Assembly: GCF_032401055.1 (NCBI RefSeq)
Contig: NZ_CP135529.1
Coordinates: 2,480,001-2,544,000, forward strand
Length of the DNA stretch: 64,000 bases
From: Tardiphaga sp. 709
Lineage (GTDB): Bacteria; Pseudomonadota; Alphaproteobacteria; Rhizobiales; Xanthobacteraceae
Direction: 5' to 3'
Of the stretch, positions 18,308 to 27,332 are shown piece after piece. Below the pieces are notes generated by a model. The model searched no databases. It was not told the DNA's origin and saw only the letters and a list, made by a program, of their open reading frames with translations. Position 1 is the first letter of the stretch. Each line of letters opens with the position of its first letter. The position numbers and the translations under genes are program-made.

Positions 18308-20304
18308 GATGCCACCTTCGCGAGATAGAGATTGCCGTTGCTGTCCGGCGTCGCCTGCCATTGCGGCGGCAGGACTACGGTGGACCACGCGTCTTCGATG
18401 ATCGCCGGACCGGTCACGACGGAAGTCATGGCGCTGCGATCGACCACATCGGTCATGACGTCCAGCGCGCCATCGAACGAGCAACGGCGTTTCGGAGCAG
18501 CTTCGGCGTGCAAAACTGTCGTCGGACGGCTCACTTCGGTGGTCGAGGGTTGCCGTGCCTGCGCACGCACGGATTCGATCACGCAGCTTTCGTTGGTCGC
18601 GTAGCCGAACAACTCGCGATGCTTGACGAGAAAGTCCTGCCGAAGTCTATCGACATCGAGCGGCATCGTGAACGGCACGGGGATCGCATCGGCCTGCGCG
18701 GCATAGCGCATCAGCGCGACCAGTTCGGTCTGGATGGAGTCGCGCGGGATCGCATTGGCGAGCAAAGGCACAAGGGTCTGCTCGACCAGCACGTCGATAC
18801 GCTGCGTGACCTTGGCGAGATCGATCCCGTCCAACGCGACGCGCAGAGTCTGCTGCTGCAGGAAGCTGAAATCGGCGGTCAGACATCCCAGCGCGGAAAA
18901 GGCGCTGGACGCGGCGGGCACCACGATCTCTGTGATCCCGTAGAGTTCGGCGAGACCCGCCGCATGCATCGGGCCGCCGCCGCCGAACGCCAGCAGCGTA
19001 CAGTCGCGGCCATCGATCCCGCGCTCCACCGTCACGCGGCGCAGCGCGCGAGCCATGGTGGCATTCGCCACGCGGATGATGCCAAGTGCGGTTTCGGTAA
19101 GGCTCAGTCCAAGTCCTTGCGCGATCGGCTCGATCACGCGGGCTGCGGCATCGACATCGATGCCGATGCGGTCGCCGAGCTTGGTTTCGGGGTTGAGATA
19201 GCCGAGCAGCGCGTTGGCATCGGTGATGGTCGGCCTGGTGCCGCCACGGCCATAGCAGGCCGGGCCAGGCTCCGAGCCGGCACTTTCCGGCCCGACGGTC
19301 AGACCGCCGGCGCCGGCGCGTACGATAGAGCCACCGCCGGCGCCGATGGAATGCACCGCGAGCATCGGCTGACGCAGCGGGCGATCGCCAAGCATCTTGC
19401 CGTCGGCCATCTCCGCCTGACCATCGACGATCAGGCAGACGTCGGTCGTTGTGCCGCCCATATCGAAAGTGAGCACGCGGGATTTCTTGAGCTGGCGCGC
19501 GATGCTGACCGAGGCCGCGACGCCGGCGGCCGGGCCGGACATCGCCATCACCAGCGGGCGGCGCTTGACGGCCGAGATCGGGATCATCGCGCCGGCTGAA
19601 TGAAACACCTGCAGGCCCGGACCGATGGGCAGACGTTCTTCAAGCTCGCTCAGATATTCCACCGCAATCGGCATTGCCGCTGCATTGAACGCCGTCGATG
19701 ACGTGCGCTCATATTCGCGCGCTTCGGGATTGATCTCATGCGACAGCGAGACATGCGGCACAATGGCCTTCAACCGCTCGGCTAGAATCTGTTCATGGAC
19801 GGGATTGGCATAGGCATGCAGCAGCGAGACGGCGACGCTTTCCACGCCGGTCTCCTTCAGCCAGGCGATCAGGCGCTTGATTTCGGCTTCGGCCAATGGC
19901 CTCAGCACCTGGCCCTCGTGATCAAGGCGCTCATCGAGCGCGAAACACAATTCACGCGGCACCAACGCCTTGGCCTTTGGCGCGATATCCAGGCGATAGA
20001 GGTCGCGGCGGCGATAGCGCGCGATCTCCAGAACATCTTCGAAACCCTTCGTCGCGATCAGCGCGATCCTGGGCAGGCGCTCTTCGACAATCGCATTGGT
20101 GATCCGGGTGGTGCCGTGAATGAAGCGCTTCACGTCGCTCTTGCGCAGACCAACAGCCTCGATGGCTTCGAGCATCGCCTGCACCGGCGCGTGCGGGCGC
20201 GACGGCACCTTGGCGATCCGCGTCTCTGACGTGTCGCGCCGAATGGCGATGATGTCGGTGAAGGTACCACCGATGTCGGTTCCGATTTCCCAGATATTCG
20301 TCAC
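18304..20304 (-). CDS. hyuA: Hydantoinase A / oxoprolinase family subunit (HyuA)
   Basis: A 666-residue HyuA-family subunit with the actin-like ATPase fold. The phosphate-binding motifs are TDIGGTFTDIIAI near residue 9 and LTFDMGGTTTDVCLI in the middle, with IGAGGGSIVRAGAGGLTVGP and FGGGGPMHAAGLAELYGI following. It precedes hyuB with a four-base overlap and follows the binding-protein gene by 74 bases. The two-subunit enzyme couples ATP hydrolysis to opening of a cyclic amide in the cytoplasm. Confidence 0.93.
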   Translation of the reverse strand: MTNIWEIGTDIGGTFTDIIAIRRDTSETRIAKVPSRPHAPVQAMLEAIEAVGLRKSDVKRFIHGTTRITNAIVEERLPRIALIATKGFEDVLEIARYRRRDLYRLDIAPKAKALVPRELCFALDERLDHEGQVLRPLAEAEIKRLIAWLKETGVESVAVSLLHAYANPVHEQILAERLKAIVPHVSLSHEINPEAREYERTSSTAFNAAAMPIAVEYLSELEERLPIGPGLQVFHSAGAMIPISAVKRRPLVMAMSGPAAGVAASVSIARQLKKSRVLTFDMGGTTTDVCLIVDGQAEMADGKMLGDRPLRQPMLAVHSIGAGGGSIVRAGAGGLTVGPESAGSEPGPACYGRGGTRPTITDANALLGYLNPETKLGDRIGIDVDAAARVIEPIAQGLGLSLTETALGIIRVANATMARALRRVTVERGIDGRDCTLLAFGGGGPMHAAGLAELYGITEIVVPAASSAFSALGCLTADFSFLQQQTLRVALDGIDLAKVTQRIDVLVEQTLVPLLANAIPRDSIQTELVALMRYAAQADAIPVPFTMPLDVDRLRQDFLVKHRELFGYATNESCVIESVRAQARQPSTTEVSRPTTVLHAEAAPKRRCSFDGALDVMTDVVDRSAMTSVVTGPAIIEDAWSTVVLPPQWQATPDSNGNLYLAKVAS

Positions 20305-20378
20305 GCGCGTTGGTCCCGCTTTCGTTCAGGGCCGGCGATGCAGCACAAGGACTACATCGCCGGGTCGTTCGTCTTCGC

Positions 20379-21989
20379 TTACTTGCGGGCGAGATCGCGG
20401 AAATCGACCTGGCGGTGAAACCAGTAGGTGTAGCCATCAAGCTGCGGGATCATCACGGCGTCCTGGTTGGACTGCCACAAGAGCACCAGCGGAACTTCCT
20501 TGACGTATTCCGCGATCATCTGCTTGCCCATCTCGTCATACTTGGCCTGATCCTGCTCGAACCGAGCCTGATTGGCCAGTTTCACCACCAGCTCGTCATT
20601 CCAGGAGCTATAGTTCCAGCGCTGGTTACCGGTGAAGAAGTTGCGGAAGAAGTAATCCGTAGTCGGCAGCCAGGCGGTGGAGCCTTCGGTGAAGAACGGC
20701 AGTTTCTTCTCGGTGATCTGCGTCGACATCTGCGAGTCCGGCAGCTTCTGCACATCGACCTCGATATTGAGCTTCGCCAGCGCCTCCTTCAGCAGCGCCG
20801 CCATGGGCTCCGTAACAGCTGCGGAGCCGACATTGATGCTGAAAGTGGTCTTGAAGCCCTTCTCGAAACCAGCTTCAGCCAGAAGCTGCTTGGCCTTGGC
20901 CATATCGATCTTCGCCGGCATCGGCTGCGGGAAATCACCATTTGGTGGCGACGTCCACGACGCGCCGAACAGCGGGAAGCCGCGTTTGAAGATCGCTGCG
21001 CTGAACATGTCGTTATAGGGCAGCGCCATGGCGATGGCCTGACGGACCTTGAGATTGTCGAACGGCGCCATTTGCGTATTGAAGGCAATCATGGTGAAGC
21101 CGTTGGTCTGCGGCGTCGATTCCACTTTGACCTTGCCGCGCTGCTGCAGCGACGGCACGTCGCTGGCCTGCAGATCGATGGCGATGTCGGCATCGCCCTT
21201 CTCGATCAGATTGGCGCGCGTGGCGGGATCGCCGATGGTCTGTTCGATGACGCGCTTGAAGTAAGGCAGCTTGCCGTCACGGCCGCTCTTCCAGTTGTCG
21301 TTGCGCTTCAGGATCAACTGCTCGCCCGGCTTGAACATCTCGACCGTATAGGCGCCCGAGCCAGCGGTATTGGTCTTCAGCCATTCCTGCGCCCAGGGGT
21401 CTTCGGCGGTCGCATGCTGTTTCGCGAGCTTGCTGTTGAAGATCGGCGCCAGCGGCGTGGCGAGATTGGCCAGCGCCAGACGATCCGCTTTGGGTAGTGT
21501 TACGGTGATCGTGCGCTCGTCGACAATCGCGAATTGCTCGGCCTTGGTCAGCGATCCCGTGCCCATTTGCCCTGCGGCAATGGATTTGGCAGTGACGGCA
21601 CGATCGAGCGACCATTTCACGTCTTCTGCGGTGACGGGCGTGCCATCGTGCCACTTGGTATCGCGCAGCTTGAAGGTGATCTTCAGCCCGTCCGGGCTGA
21701 CCTCATAGCTCTCGGCCAATTCGCCGCGGATCTTGCTGCGATCAAATACCCAGACGCCGTTCTCGTCGCGCTTGCGGTCGAAGGCCACAAGGCGGTCATA
21801 GATGCTGGTCGAGACGCCAAAGGCCTCACGTGTCGCACCCGGCGTGGTGGGGTCCAGCGTCGGGATATTGTTGCCGGTCACCTGGCGCAGGGTCTCGGCC
21901 CGCGTCTGCGCCTGTGCCGCCGCTGGTGTGAGCGCCATCAGCACCACGCTGCCCGTCAATCTCAACAAACGCCCGCGATCAGCCATCAT
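20379..21989 (-). CDS. ABC transporter substrate-binding protein, peptide/opine type (SBP_bac_5)
   Basis: A 536-residue exported binding protein with a signal peptide (LTGSVVLMALTPAAAQA, cleavage before QTR) and SBP_bac_5 blocks such as SYEVSPDGLKITFKLRDTKWHDGTPVTAEDVKWSLDRA (spanning roughly 95-130). This is the family of dipeptide, oligopeptide and glutathione binding proteins. It heads the operon with hyuA, hyuB and the aminotransferase, but no cognate permease or ATPase is in the window, so it must use subunits encoded elsewhere or be an orphan. Its ligand is probably the substrate of the HyuAB enzyme. Confidence 0.9.
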   Translation of the reverse strand: MMADRGRLLRLTGSVVLMALTPAAAQAQTRAETLRQVTGNNIPTLDPTTPGATREAFGVSTSIYDRLVAFDRKRDENGVWVFDRSKIRGELAESYEVSPDGLKITFKLRDTKWHDGTPVTAEDVKWSLDRAVTAKSIAAGQMGTGSLTKAEQFAIVDERTITVTLPKADRLALANLATPLAPIFNSKLAKQHATAEDPWAQEWLKTNTAGSGAYTVEMFKPGEQLILKRNDNWKSGRDGKLPYFKRVIEQTIGDPATRANLIEKGDADIAIDLQASDVPSLQQRGKVKVESTPQTNGFTMIAFNTQMAPFDNLKVRQAIAMALPYNDMFSAAIFKRGFPLFGASWTSPPNGDFPQPMPAKIDMAKAKQLLAEAGFEKGFKTTFSINVGSAAVTEPMAALLKEALAKLNIEVDVQKLPDSQMSTQITEKKLPFFTEGSTAWLPTTDYFFRNFFTGNQRWNYSSWNDELVVKLANQARFEQDQAKYDEMGKQMIAEYVKEVPLVLLWQSNQDAVMIPQLDGYTYWFHRQVDFRDLARK

Positions 21990-22333
21990 CTGCCACCGTC
22001 CCCTGTCGAACCTCGTTCTGCAAAATCTTGGCGCATCGCGCGCATCCGGATAGAGCCAGACTCGCTGGAAACGACTAGGCCAGATTGCCGGACGCAGGGT
22101 AATGCGCTAGCGAGGCGCTAAGGTGCTTAGTTACAGTGCAAGCGCTGCACGCAAATGCAGCAACGATCCCATCAGCGCGCTGATTTATTCAGATGCAGGA
22201 TGTGCGGCAGTTGTCGCGCCGTCGATGGCTCGACGAGATCGCGCCTACGCGGCGGCAAGGGGAGCTACCCGCCGAAGATTGAGCAATTTGCAGGCGCGTG
22301 GCCACTGCCGGGAAACGCATATGGCGGATCGGA
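21990..22333. other. Intergenic region upstream of the HyuAB operon
   Basis: These 344 bases lie between the end of the MocR-type gene and the first gene of the HyuAB operon, both on the minus strand, and should hold the operon promoter and the MocR operator. I did not find a direct repeat pair or promoter good enough to name. A plus-strand frame here lacks coding character. Confidence 0.4.
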
Positions 22334-23809
22334 TTATTTTTTTGCTGCAGATGGCTCCACACCGAGAAGCTGCGCCATTTTCGCGATCAGGCGCGGCGCA
22401 TCGGTGGGCTTGAGGCGGCCATAGCCCAATACGAGGCCGGCATAGATCGGCGTCTCCAGATGATTCTGCGATAGCGGCTGCACGTGGAGACCCCCTTGCT
22501 TCAACAGCCGTGCCGCCTCCACATCGCTCATCCGCGCCTTCAGGCGCTCGGTGAACAGAGCGACGAGATGAAGACCGGTTGCACAGGGAGCGACAGTGAG
22601 ATCATCAGGCAAATACTGACGGATCGCATCCATTAAGGCCTGCTGCCGTTCCGCATAGACTTTTCGCATGCGGCGGAGATGGCGCAGCAGATGGCCCTCG
22701 CGCATGAATTCGGCGAGCGCGCGCTGGCCGATGCCGGAACTGTGCACGTCGATGCGCGCGCGGCCCTTGGTGAAGATCTCGACGAAGCGCTCCGGCGCGA
22801 CGATGTAGCCCAAGCGCAAGCTCGGCATCATGATCTTGGAGAAGGTGCCGAGATAGATCACGCGCTGCTCGCGGTCGAGCGACTTCAGCGACGCGATCAT
22901 GCTGTCCTGATGCCGGAACTCGGAATTGTAGTCGTCCTCGACAATCCAGACGTCGTTGCGATTGGCCCAGTCGAGCAATTCGAGCCTCCGCTCCAGCCCC
23001 ATGCTGACGCCGAGCGGATATTGATGCGACGGCGTCACCACGATCAGCTTCGCATTCGGCGCGCGGCGAATGCCCTCGGTGACGCATAGCCCCTTGTCGT
23101 CCACCGGTATCGGCACCAATTTACCGCCGGCCGCCGTCAGCGACCACTGCGCCTCGACGAAGCCCGGCTCCTCCACCCAAACTTCGTCGCCATGATCGAG
23201 GATCATGCGGCTACACAGGTCCAGCGCGCTGGAAGTGCCCGAGGTAACGACGATCTGCTCAGGCGTGCAGACGAGACCACGTACCGCGCCAAGGAAGTCC
23301 GCGATCTCGCGCCGAAGCTCCGGAAGGCCGGCGGGGGACAAATCGAGGCATTCCTCCTTGTCAGGTTGCAGCGACGTCTGGCGCAGCAACCGAGCCCAAT
23401 CGCCGAACGGAAAGGTCGAGATATCGGGCGCACCGGGGCTGAAATCCGACGCCCAATTGGTCTCGTAGGTGAAGCCAATCAGCAACTGCCAGCGCTGAGA
23501 GATGGGACCGGCGATGCGCGAGATATCCGCAGACGCGCCCGCCGGCGATGCTGCGTTGCGGCTGACCGCGGCGACCGAGACACCGCCGCGCGGCATCGAT
23601 TCCAGATAGCCTTCGGCGTAGAGGATGTCCCAGGCACTCAACACCACCATGCGCGAGCAACCGAGTTCGCGCGCAATCTCCCGCGAACCGAGAAACTGGG
23701 TGCCCGCCGGCAGCATCCCCTGCAGAATCCCGTCGCGCATCTGCGCCGCAATTTGCTGGGGCAATGCCACTGACGAAGCCCGGTCAAGACGGATGCCCGC
23801 CAATGACAT
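22334..23809 (-). CDS. MocR/PdxR-type regulator (GntR HTH fused to aminotransferase-like domain)
   Basis: A protein of 491 residues. It has an N-terminal GntR winged HTH (LPQQIAAQMRDGILQGMLPAG and GSREIARELGCSRMVV, about residues 12-75) and a long class I aminotransferase-like domain. The PLP lysine is present in VIYLGTFSKIMMPSLRLGY and the aromatic stacking region in TPSHQYPLGVSMGLERR. MocR proteins use PLP or its adducts as sensor and do not usually act as enzymes. The ATG at 23809 is chosen because GAGGAG lies just upstream; ATGs at 23839 and 23914 are in frame. It precedes the HyuAB/aminotransferase operon on the same strand and is its likely regulator. Confidence 0.9.
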   Translation of the reverse strand: MSLAGIRLDRASSVALPQQIAAQMRDGILQGMLPAGTQFLGSREIARELGCSRMVVLSAWDILYAEGYLESMPRGGVSVAAVSRNAASPAGASADISRIAGPISQRWQLLIGFTYETNWASDFSPGAPDISTFPFGDWARLLRQTSLQPDKEECLDLSPAGLPELRREIADFLGAVRGLVCTPEQIVVTSGTSSALDLCSRMILDHGDEVWVEEPGFVEAQWSLTAAGGKLVPIPVDDKGLCVTEGIRRAPNAKLIVVTPSHQYPLGVSMGLERRLELLDWANRNDVWIVEDDYNSEFRHQDSMIASLKSLDREQRVIYLGTFSKIMMPSLRLGYIVAPERFVEIFTKGRARIDVHSSGIGQRALAEFMREGHLLRHLRRMRKVYAERQQALMDAIRQYLPDDLTVAPCATGLHLVALFTERLKARMSDVEAARLLKQGGLHVQPLSQNHLETPIYAGLVLGYGRLKPTDAPRLIAKMAQLLGVEPSAAKK

Positions 23810-24214
23810 CCGTCTCCTCTGGCCAGTGGAATTCTGCATGCGAAACGAGGCCCGGACAAACGATCGAGATGAATGTGACTGAACAAGTAGCAGCACGGAA
23901 GGCTGGACGTCCACATTGCACCGTATGGCCTAAATAGCGGAGCTTGCCAGGCGCCCTGCACACGGTTTGAGATCGGAGCTAAGACGCTTCCAGCGTGCTA
24001 AAATCTCGATCGCAATACCGGCCCTCGCAATGCGCGAAATCCGGACCTCTGCCTCAAGTCCTTCGAAGATATCCGGAGCCTGGAGGAATCGGGCGTATCA
24101 GCGATCTGCAATCACGGCCTGCACCAACGGCACCCCTCCACAAGGGCTCGGATTTACGAATGAAGGTCCGCTTTGCGCCAAAAGCGAACAACCCAACCAT
24201 TGCTGATTCCGAAG
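23810..24214. other. Intergenic region with a degenerate palindromic repeat
   Basis: No real gene is seen in 405 bases; short frames here are spurious. At 24167-24191 lies GTCCGCTT, an 8-base centre TGCGCCAA, and AAGCGAAC, an imperfect copy of the dispersed hairpin repeat into which the second IS30 copy inserted (33953-33966 plus 35195-35206). In translation such repeats give the common artefact peptide RFAPKA. Confidence 0.55.
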
Positions 24215-24439
24215 TCAGAAACTCTGGGTAGTCCAAGAGACGAGCTCTTTGGCAAGGTTTGAGAAAGCGGAGTCGAAAGCCCGAACGGTTCCTGGTGCAT
24301 CCAGCTTTTCGATCCTCTGGCTTTGGCGAAATATTCGGGAAGCGATGACCTTTCCATCCTTATCCAGAATCTTTGTAGACAACTCAATTTCTGCCGCTGG
24401 CGTTTCATCAGGCCCAACGTCAAATCGTCTGATATCGAT
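24215..24439 (-). pseudogene. C-terminal fragment of MCE / PqiC-like fusion gene, severed by IS30
   Basis: This is the 3' part of the gene whose 5' part is 25666-26549. On the minus strand it reads ATC GAT ATC AGA CGA, giving IDIRRFDVGPDETPA, then IELSTKILDKDGKVIASRIF and a TGA at 24215. The segment matches the C-terminal half of ABC-type transport auxiliary lipoprotein (PqiC/DUF330-like) domains. Removing the 1226-base IS and one copy of the AT target duplication rejoins it in frame with the upstream part, giving a 368-residue protein. It has no start of its own and is presumably not expressed. Confidence 0.85.
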
Positions 24440-25665
24440 AGTGGGCTCAATTGGTCGGTGCAACACTCTAATCTTGTAGCAAAGATGGAGTGCGGACATG
24501 AACCGGCGACAACGCATTAACTACTCGGCGGCGCAACGATCCGAGATCTGGGATCGTTGGCAAGCAGGCGAACCGATGAGTTCGATCGGACGCCGGTTTG
24601 ACCGCGATTCCTCATTGGTATTCTCGATCATATCGCCGACTGGCGGTATCCGGCCGCCGGATCGGTGCCGTGCCAAGCGAGCGCTTAGTCTGTCTGAACG
24701 GGAGGAGATTTCTCGTTGGCTCAGCATGTGCCGCTCCTTGCGGTCGATCGCACGTCATTTGGGACGATCGGCTTCAACCATCAGCCGTGAAGTCCGACGC
24801 AATGGTGGGGCGGATCGCTATCGGGCAGCCCGGTCCGATCAGGCCGCCTGGGATCGATCGCGGCGACCCAAGCTCTGCAAGCTGGCTTGTCGTCCGTTCT
24901 TGAGGCGGACAGTATCGACCTTGTTGGGGAGGCACTGGTCGCCGGAACAGATTGCCGGCTGGCTGAAGCGGACGCACCCGGCGGAGCCCGAAAAGCAGGT
25001 GTCACACGAGACGATCTATCGCAGCCTGTTCATCCAGGCGCGCGGCGTCCTGAAAAAGGAGCTTCTTGAGCACCTGAGAGCAAAGCGTACGGTTCGTCGC
25101 TCCAGGCATGCGAGCATGAAACGGAACGGGCTCGGCCAGATCAAGAACGCCGTATCCATCAGTGAACGACCGCCTTCCGTCGATGATCGTGCGGTCCCTG
25201 GCCATTGGGAAGGCGATCTGATCGGTGGATCGAGGAATAGCTATATCGCAACGCTTGTTGAACGGCATTCGCGCTATGTGATGCTGATTAAAGTCGCGAA
25301 CAAAGATACCGAAAGCGTTGTCTCGGCGTTGATCAAGCAATCGCGGCGGTTGCCCAGCGAACTTTACAGGTCCCTGACTTGGGACAGAGGTAAGGAGCTC
25401 GCCGACCATCAGCGACTGGCATTGGCCGCCGACGTCGATATCTATTTTTGTGACCCTCGCTCCCCATGGCAGCGCGGATCAAACGAGAACACCAACAGGT
25501 TGCTGCGCCAATATCTGCCGCGGGGCACCGATCTCTCCTTGCACAGCCAAGCCAGGCTCAGCGCCATTGCAAGGCAGCTCAATGAGCGACCACGGAAAAC
25601 CTTGCTTTATCAGACGCCGGCTGAGAGGTTTGCCGAATGTGTTGCAGCGATCGGTTGAACTCACC
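24440..25665 (+). mobile_element. IS30-family insertion sequence, copy 1 (1226 bp)
   Basis: The boundaries come from comparing this element with the identical inverted copy at 33967-35192. Outside the 1226 shared bases, each copy is flanked by its own 2-bp direct repeat, AT here (24438-24439 and 25666-25667). The ends form imperfect terminal inverted repeats of about 26 bp, left GTGGGCTCAATTGGTCGG and right GTGAGTTCAACCGATCGC, both continuing to TGCAACAC. Short duplications and a single transposase gene are typical of the IS30 family. The insertion disrupts a fused MCE/PqiC-like gene. Confidence 0.93.
24498..25658 (+). CDS. IS30-family transposase (copy 1)
   Basis: A 386-residue DDE transposase. 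It has an N-terminal HTH region (NYSAAQRSEIWDRWQAGEPM) and a second HTH_38-like unit (LSLSEREEISRWLSMCRSLR, SASTISREVRRNGG). The catalytic core has the acidic residues in GHWEGDLIGG, LTWDRGKELADH and SNENTNRLLRQYLPRG. Length and motifs are intact, so it is probably active. It ends seven bases before the right end of the element. Confidence 0.95.
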   Translation: MNRRQRINYSAAQRSEIWDRWQAGEPMSSIGRRFDRDSSLVFSIISPTGGIRPPDRCRAKRALSLSEREEISRWLSMCRSLRSIARHLGRSASTISREVRRNGGADRYRAARSDQAAWDRSRRPKLCKLACRPFLRRTVSTLLGRHWSPEQIAGWLKRTHPAEPEKQVSHETIYRSLFIQARGVLKKELLEHLRAKRTVRRSRHASMKRNGLGQIKNAVSISERPPSVDDRAVPGHWEGDLIGGSRNSYIATLVERHSRYVMLIKVANKDTESVVSALIKQSRRLPSELYRSLTWDRGKELADHQRLALAADVDIYFCDPRSPWQRGSNENTNRLLRQYLPRGTDLSLHSQARLSAIARQLNERPRKTLLYQTPAERFAECVAAIG

Positions 25666-26549
25666 ATCAAAAGCTGATAATCGGGCTGAACGCCGTCCAG
25701 TGGCCGCGTAGGTGCATGTGTTACGTCGTAGTTTTCGAAACTCTCCAAGATCTTCGCCTGGACGAGCTTGGGAATGCTGTCTGCCCACTGCGCGTCGGGG
25801 AAGGCCGCCATGTCCTTGGGCTGCGAAAACAAGAATCGTTGCGTCTGCAAAAGGACGACAGCTGTTGGCTCGGGTATCGCGAACTGCCCCTTAAGTATTT
25901 TGGTTGGTGCCGGGAAGTCGACAGCAGCGCGAAGATTATAGGTCACCTTAGATACCGGAGAAACGCCGCCGCCCGTCATTCGCTCCAGACCGCTGACAAT
26001 TCCGTCGAGCTTTCCAGTGTTGCGAGCGAGTCCTTCTGAGAAAACTTGAAGATTGGTGATCGTGCTTTTGAGCGGCGCGGCATTGTCCGCCAGAACGCCG
26101 TCGACCCGCCCAAGGGCATCGCGTGCCGCTTGTGTCATACTGCGGCCAGCGCCGGGTTCGGCTACCAGCATCGTCACGGGAGCGGAATTCGTCAACAATT
26201 TACCTCCCTCCAATGCGATTACCGGCACCCCCGTCAGTCCCTGGAAGTCCAATCCCACCTTTGTGTCACTGCGAACGGGAGTGGTGTTCACAACCGAGAT
26301 GCTTGCAGTGACGCGACTGGGGCTATCGGCCGCCAAATCGAGACGCGTCACCTCCCCTACGCGAATGCCGTTAAAGAGTACCGCGGCACCCACCAGCAGA
26401 CCCGGCACAGAGCCGTCGAATTGGATTTGATAGGCCGTCCGCGGACCTGAATTTCCGGTGCTATGCAGCCAGAATATAAAGCCGAACACCGCAGCGATAG
26501 CTGCGAGAACGAATGCGCCGACGATGACGAAAGGAGCGCGCGTTTCCAT
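25666..26549 (-). pseudogene. MCE (MlaD-like) protein with PqiC-like C-terminal domain, 5' fragment cut by IS30
   Basis: From the ATG at 26549 the protein starts METRAPFVIVGAFVLAAIAA, a single N-terminal membrane anchor, then an MCE domain (TAYQIQFDGSVPGLLVGAAV, DFQGLTGVPVIALEGG), a helical stretch, and the beginning of an ABC-auxiliary lipoprotein-type domain (FAIPEPTAVVLLQTQRFLF, PGAQWAD-like PDAQWADSIPKLVQAKIL). The reading frame reaches PDYQLL and then enters IS30. MCE proteins form periplasmic lipid-binding rings for the Mla-type permease/ATPase encoded upstream. The truncated product keeps anchor and MCE domain but ends in IS-encoded residues, so partial function is possible. Confidence 0.88.
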
Positions 26550-26550
26550 A

Positions 26551-27330
26551 TCAGATCGCCTTTGGTTGGAGCATGAGGGAGCGCTTGCCATGGAAATAAG
26601 CCTTAACCCATGGATGCTCGGATCGAAGCAGCTCGCTCATCGGTCCGATCGTGACGATTTTTCCATCAGCCAGGGCCGCAACGCGATCACAAACGGTGTT
26701 CAGACTGGCGAGATCGTGCGTGACCATGAAGACCGTCAGTCCCAGGGTCTTCTGCAACGTCTTGATCAGCGTGTCGAAATCGCCAGCTGCGATAGGATCA
26801 AGGCCGGAAGTCGGTTCATCGAGAAAGACAATGGCCGGATCCAGCGCCAATGCGCGTGCAAGCGCGACTCGCTTTGTCATGCCGCCGGAAAGCTCCGACG
26901 GAAACTTGGCACCGTCCTCAGGTGCGAGACCCACCATTTCAAGCTTGGCATTCGCAATCTCGGCCATGAGTTCGTCCGAGAGCGTTGCATTTTCACGAAG
27001 CGGAAACTCAACGTTCTGCAATGCCGTGAGTGACGAAAACAGCGCCCCCTGCTGAAACAGCACTCCCCATTTTGCAGCGACACCCTTTGCCCGGCGCGCG
27101 GGCGTCAGACCGATATCGCTCCCCATCACCTCGATCTTTCCGCTTTGCCGCTCAATCAAACCAATCACAGTCCGCATCAGCACGGACTTCCCGCCACCGG
27201 AGGCACCGACCAACCCCAGGATTTCGCCCCGTCGAACATCGAGTGAAAGATGATCGATGACGATATGGCGGCCGAAACCGACAACTAGGTCCTCAACATG
27301 AATGGCAAGATGTGTACCTGTCTCCTGCAT
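26551..27330 (-). CDS. Mla-type ABC transporter ATP-binding protein (MlaF-like)
   Basis: A 259-residue ATPase with Walker A GLVGASGGGKSVLMRTVIGL, signature ELSGGMTKRVALARALALDP and Walker B AIVFLDEPTSGLDP. The SGGM signature and the start VEDLVVGFGRHIVIDHLSLDV are typical of MlaF/Ttg2A ATPases that power retrograde or anterograde phospholipid transport between inner and outer membrane. It lies between the MlaE-like permease and the disrupted MCE gene, with almost no spacing. Confidence 0.93.
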   Translation of the reverse strand: MQETGTHLAIHVEDLVVGFGRHIVIDHLSLDVRRGEILGLVGASGGGKSVLMRTVIGLIERQSGKIEVMGSDIGLTPARRAKGVAAKWGVLFQQGALFSSLTALQNVEFPLRENATLSDELMAEIANAKLEMVGLAPEDGAKFPSELSGGMTKRVALARALALDPAIVFLDEPTSGLDPIAAGDFDTLIKTLQKTLGLTVFMVTHDLASLNTVCDRVAALADGKIVTIGPMSELLRSEHPWVKAYFHGKRSLMLQPKAI

Positions 27331-27332
27331 CG

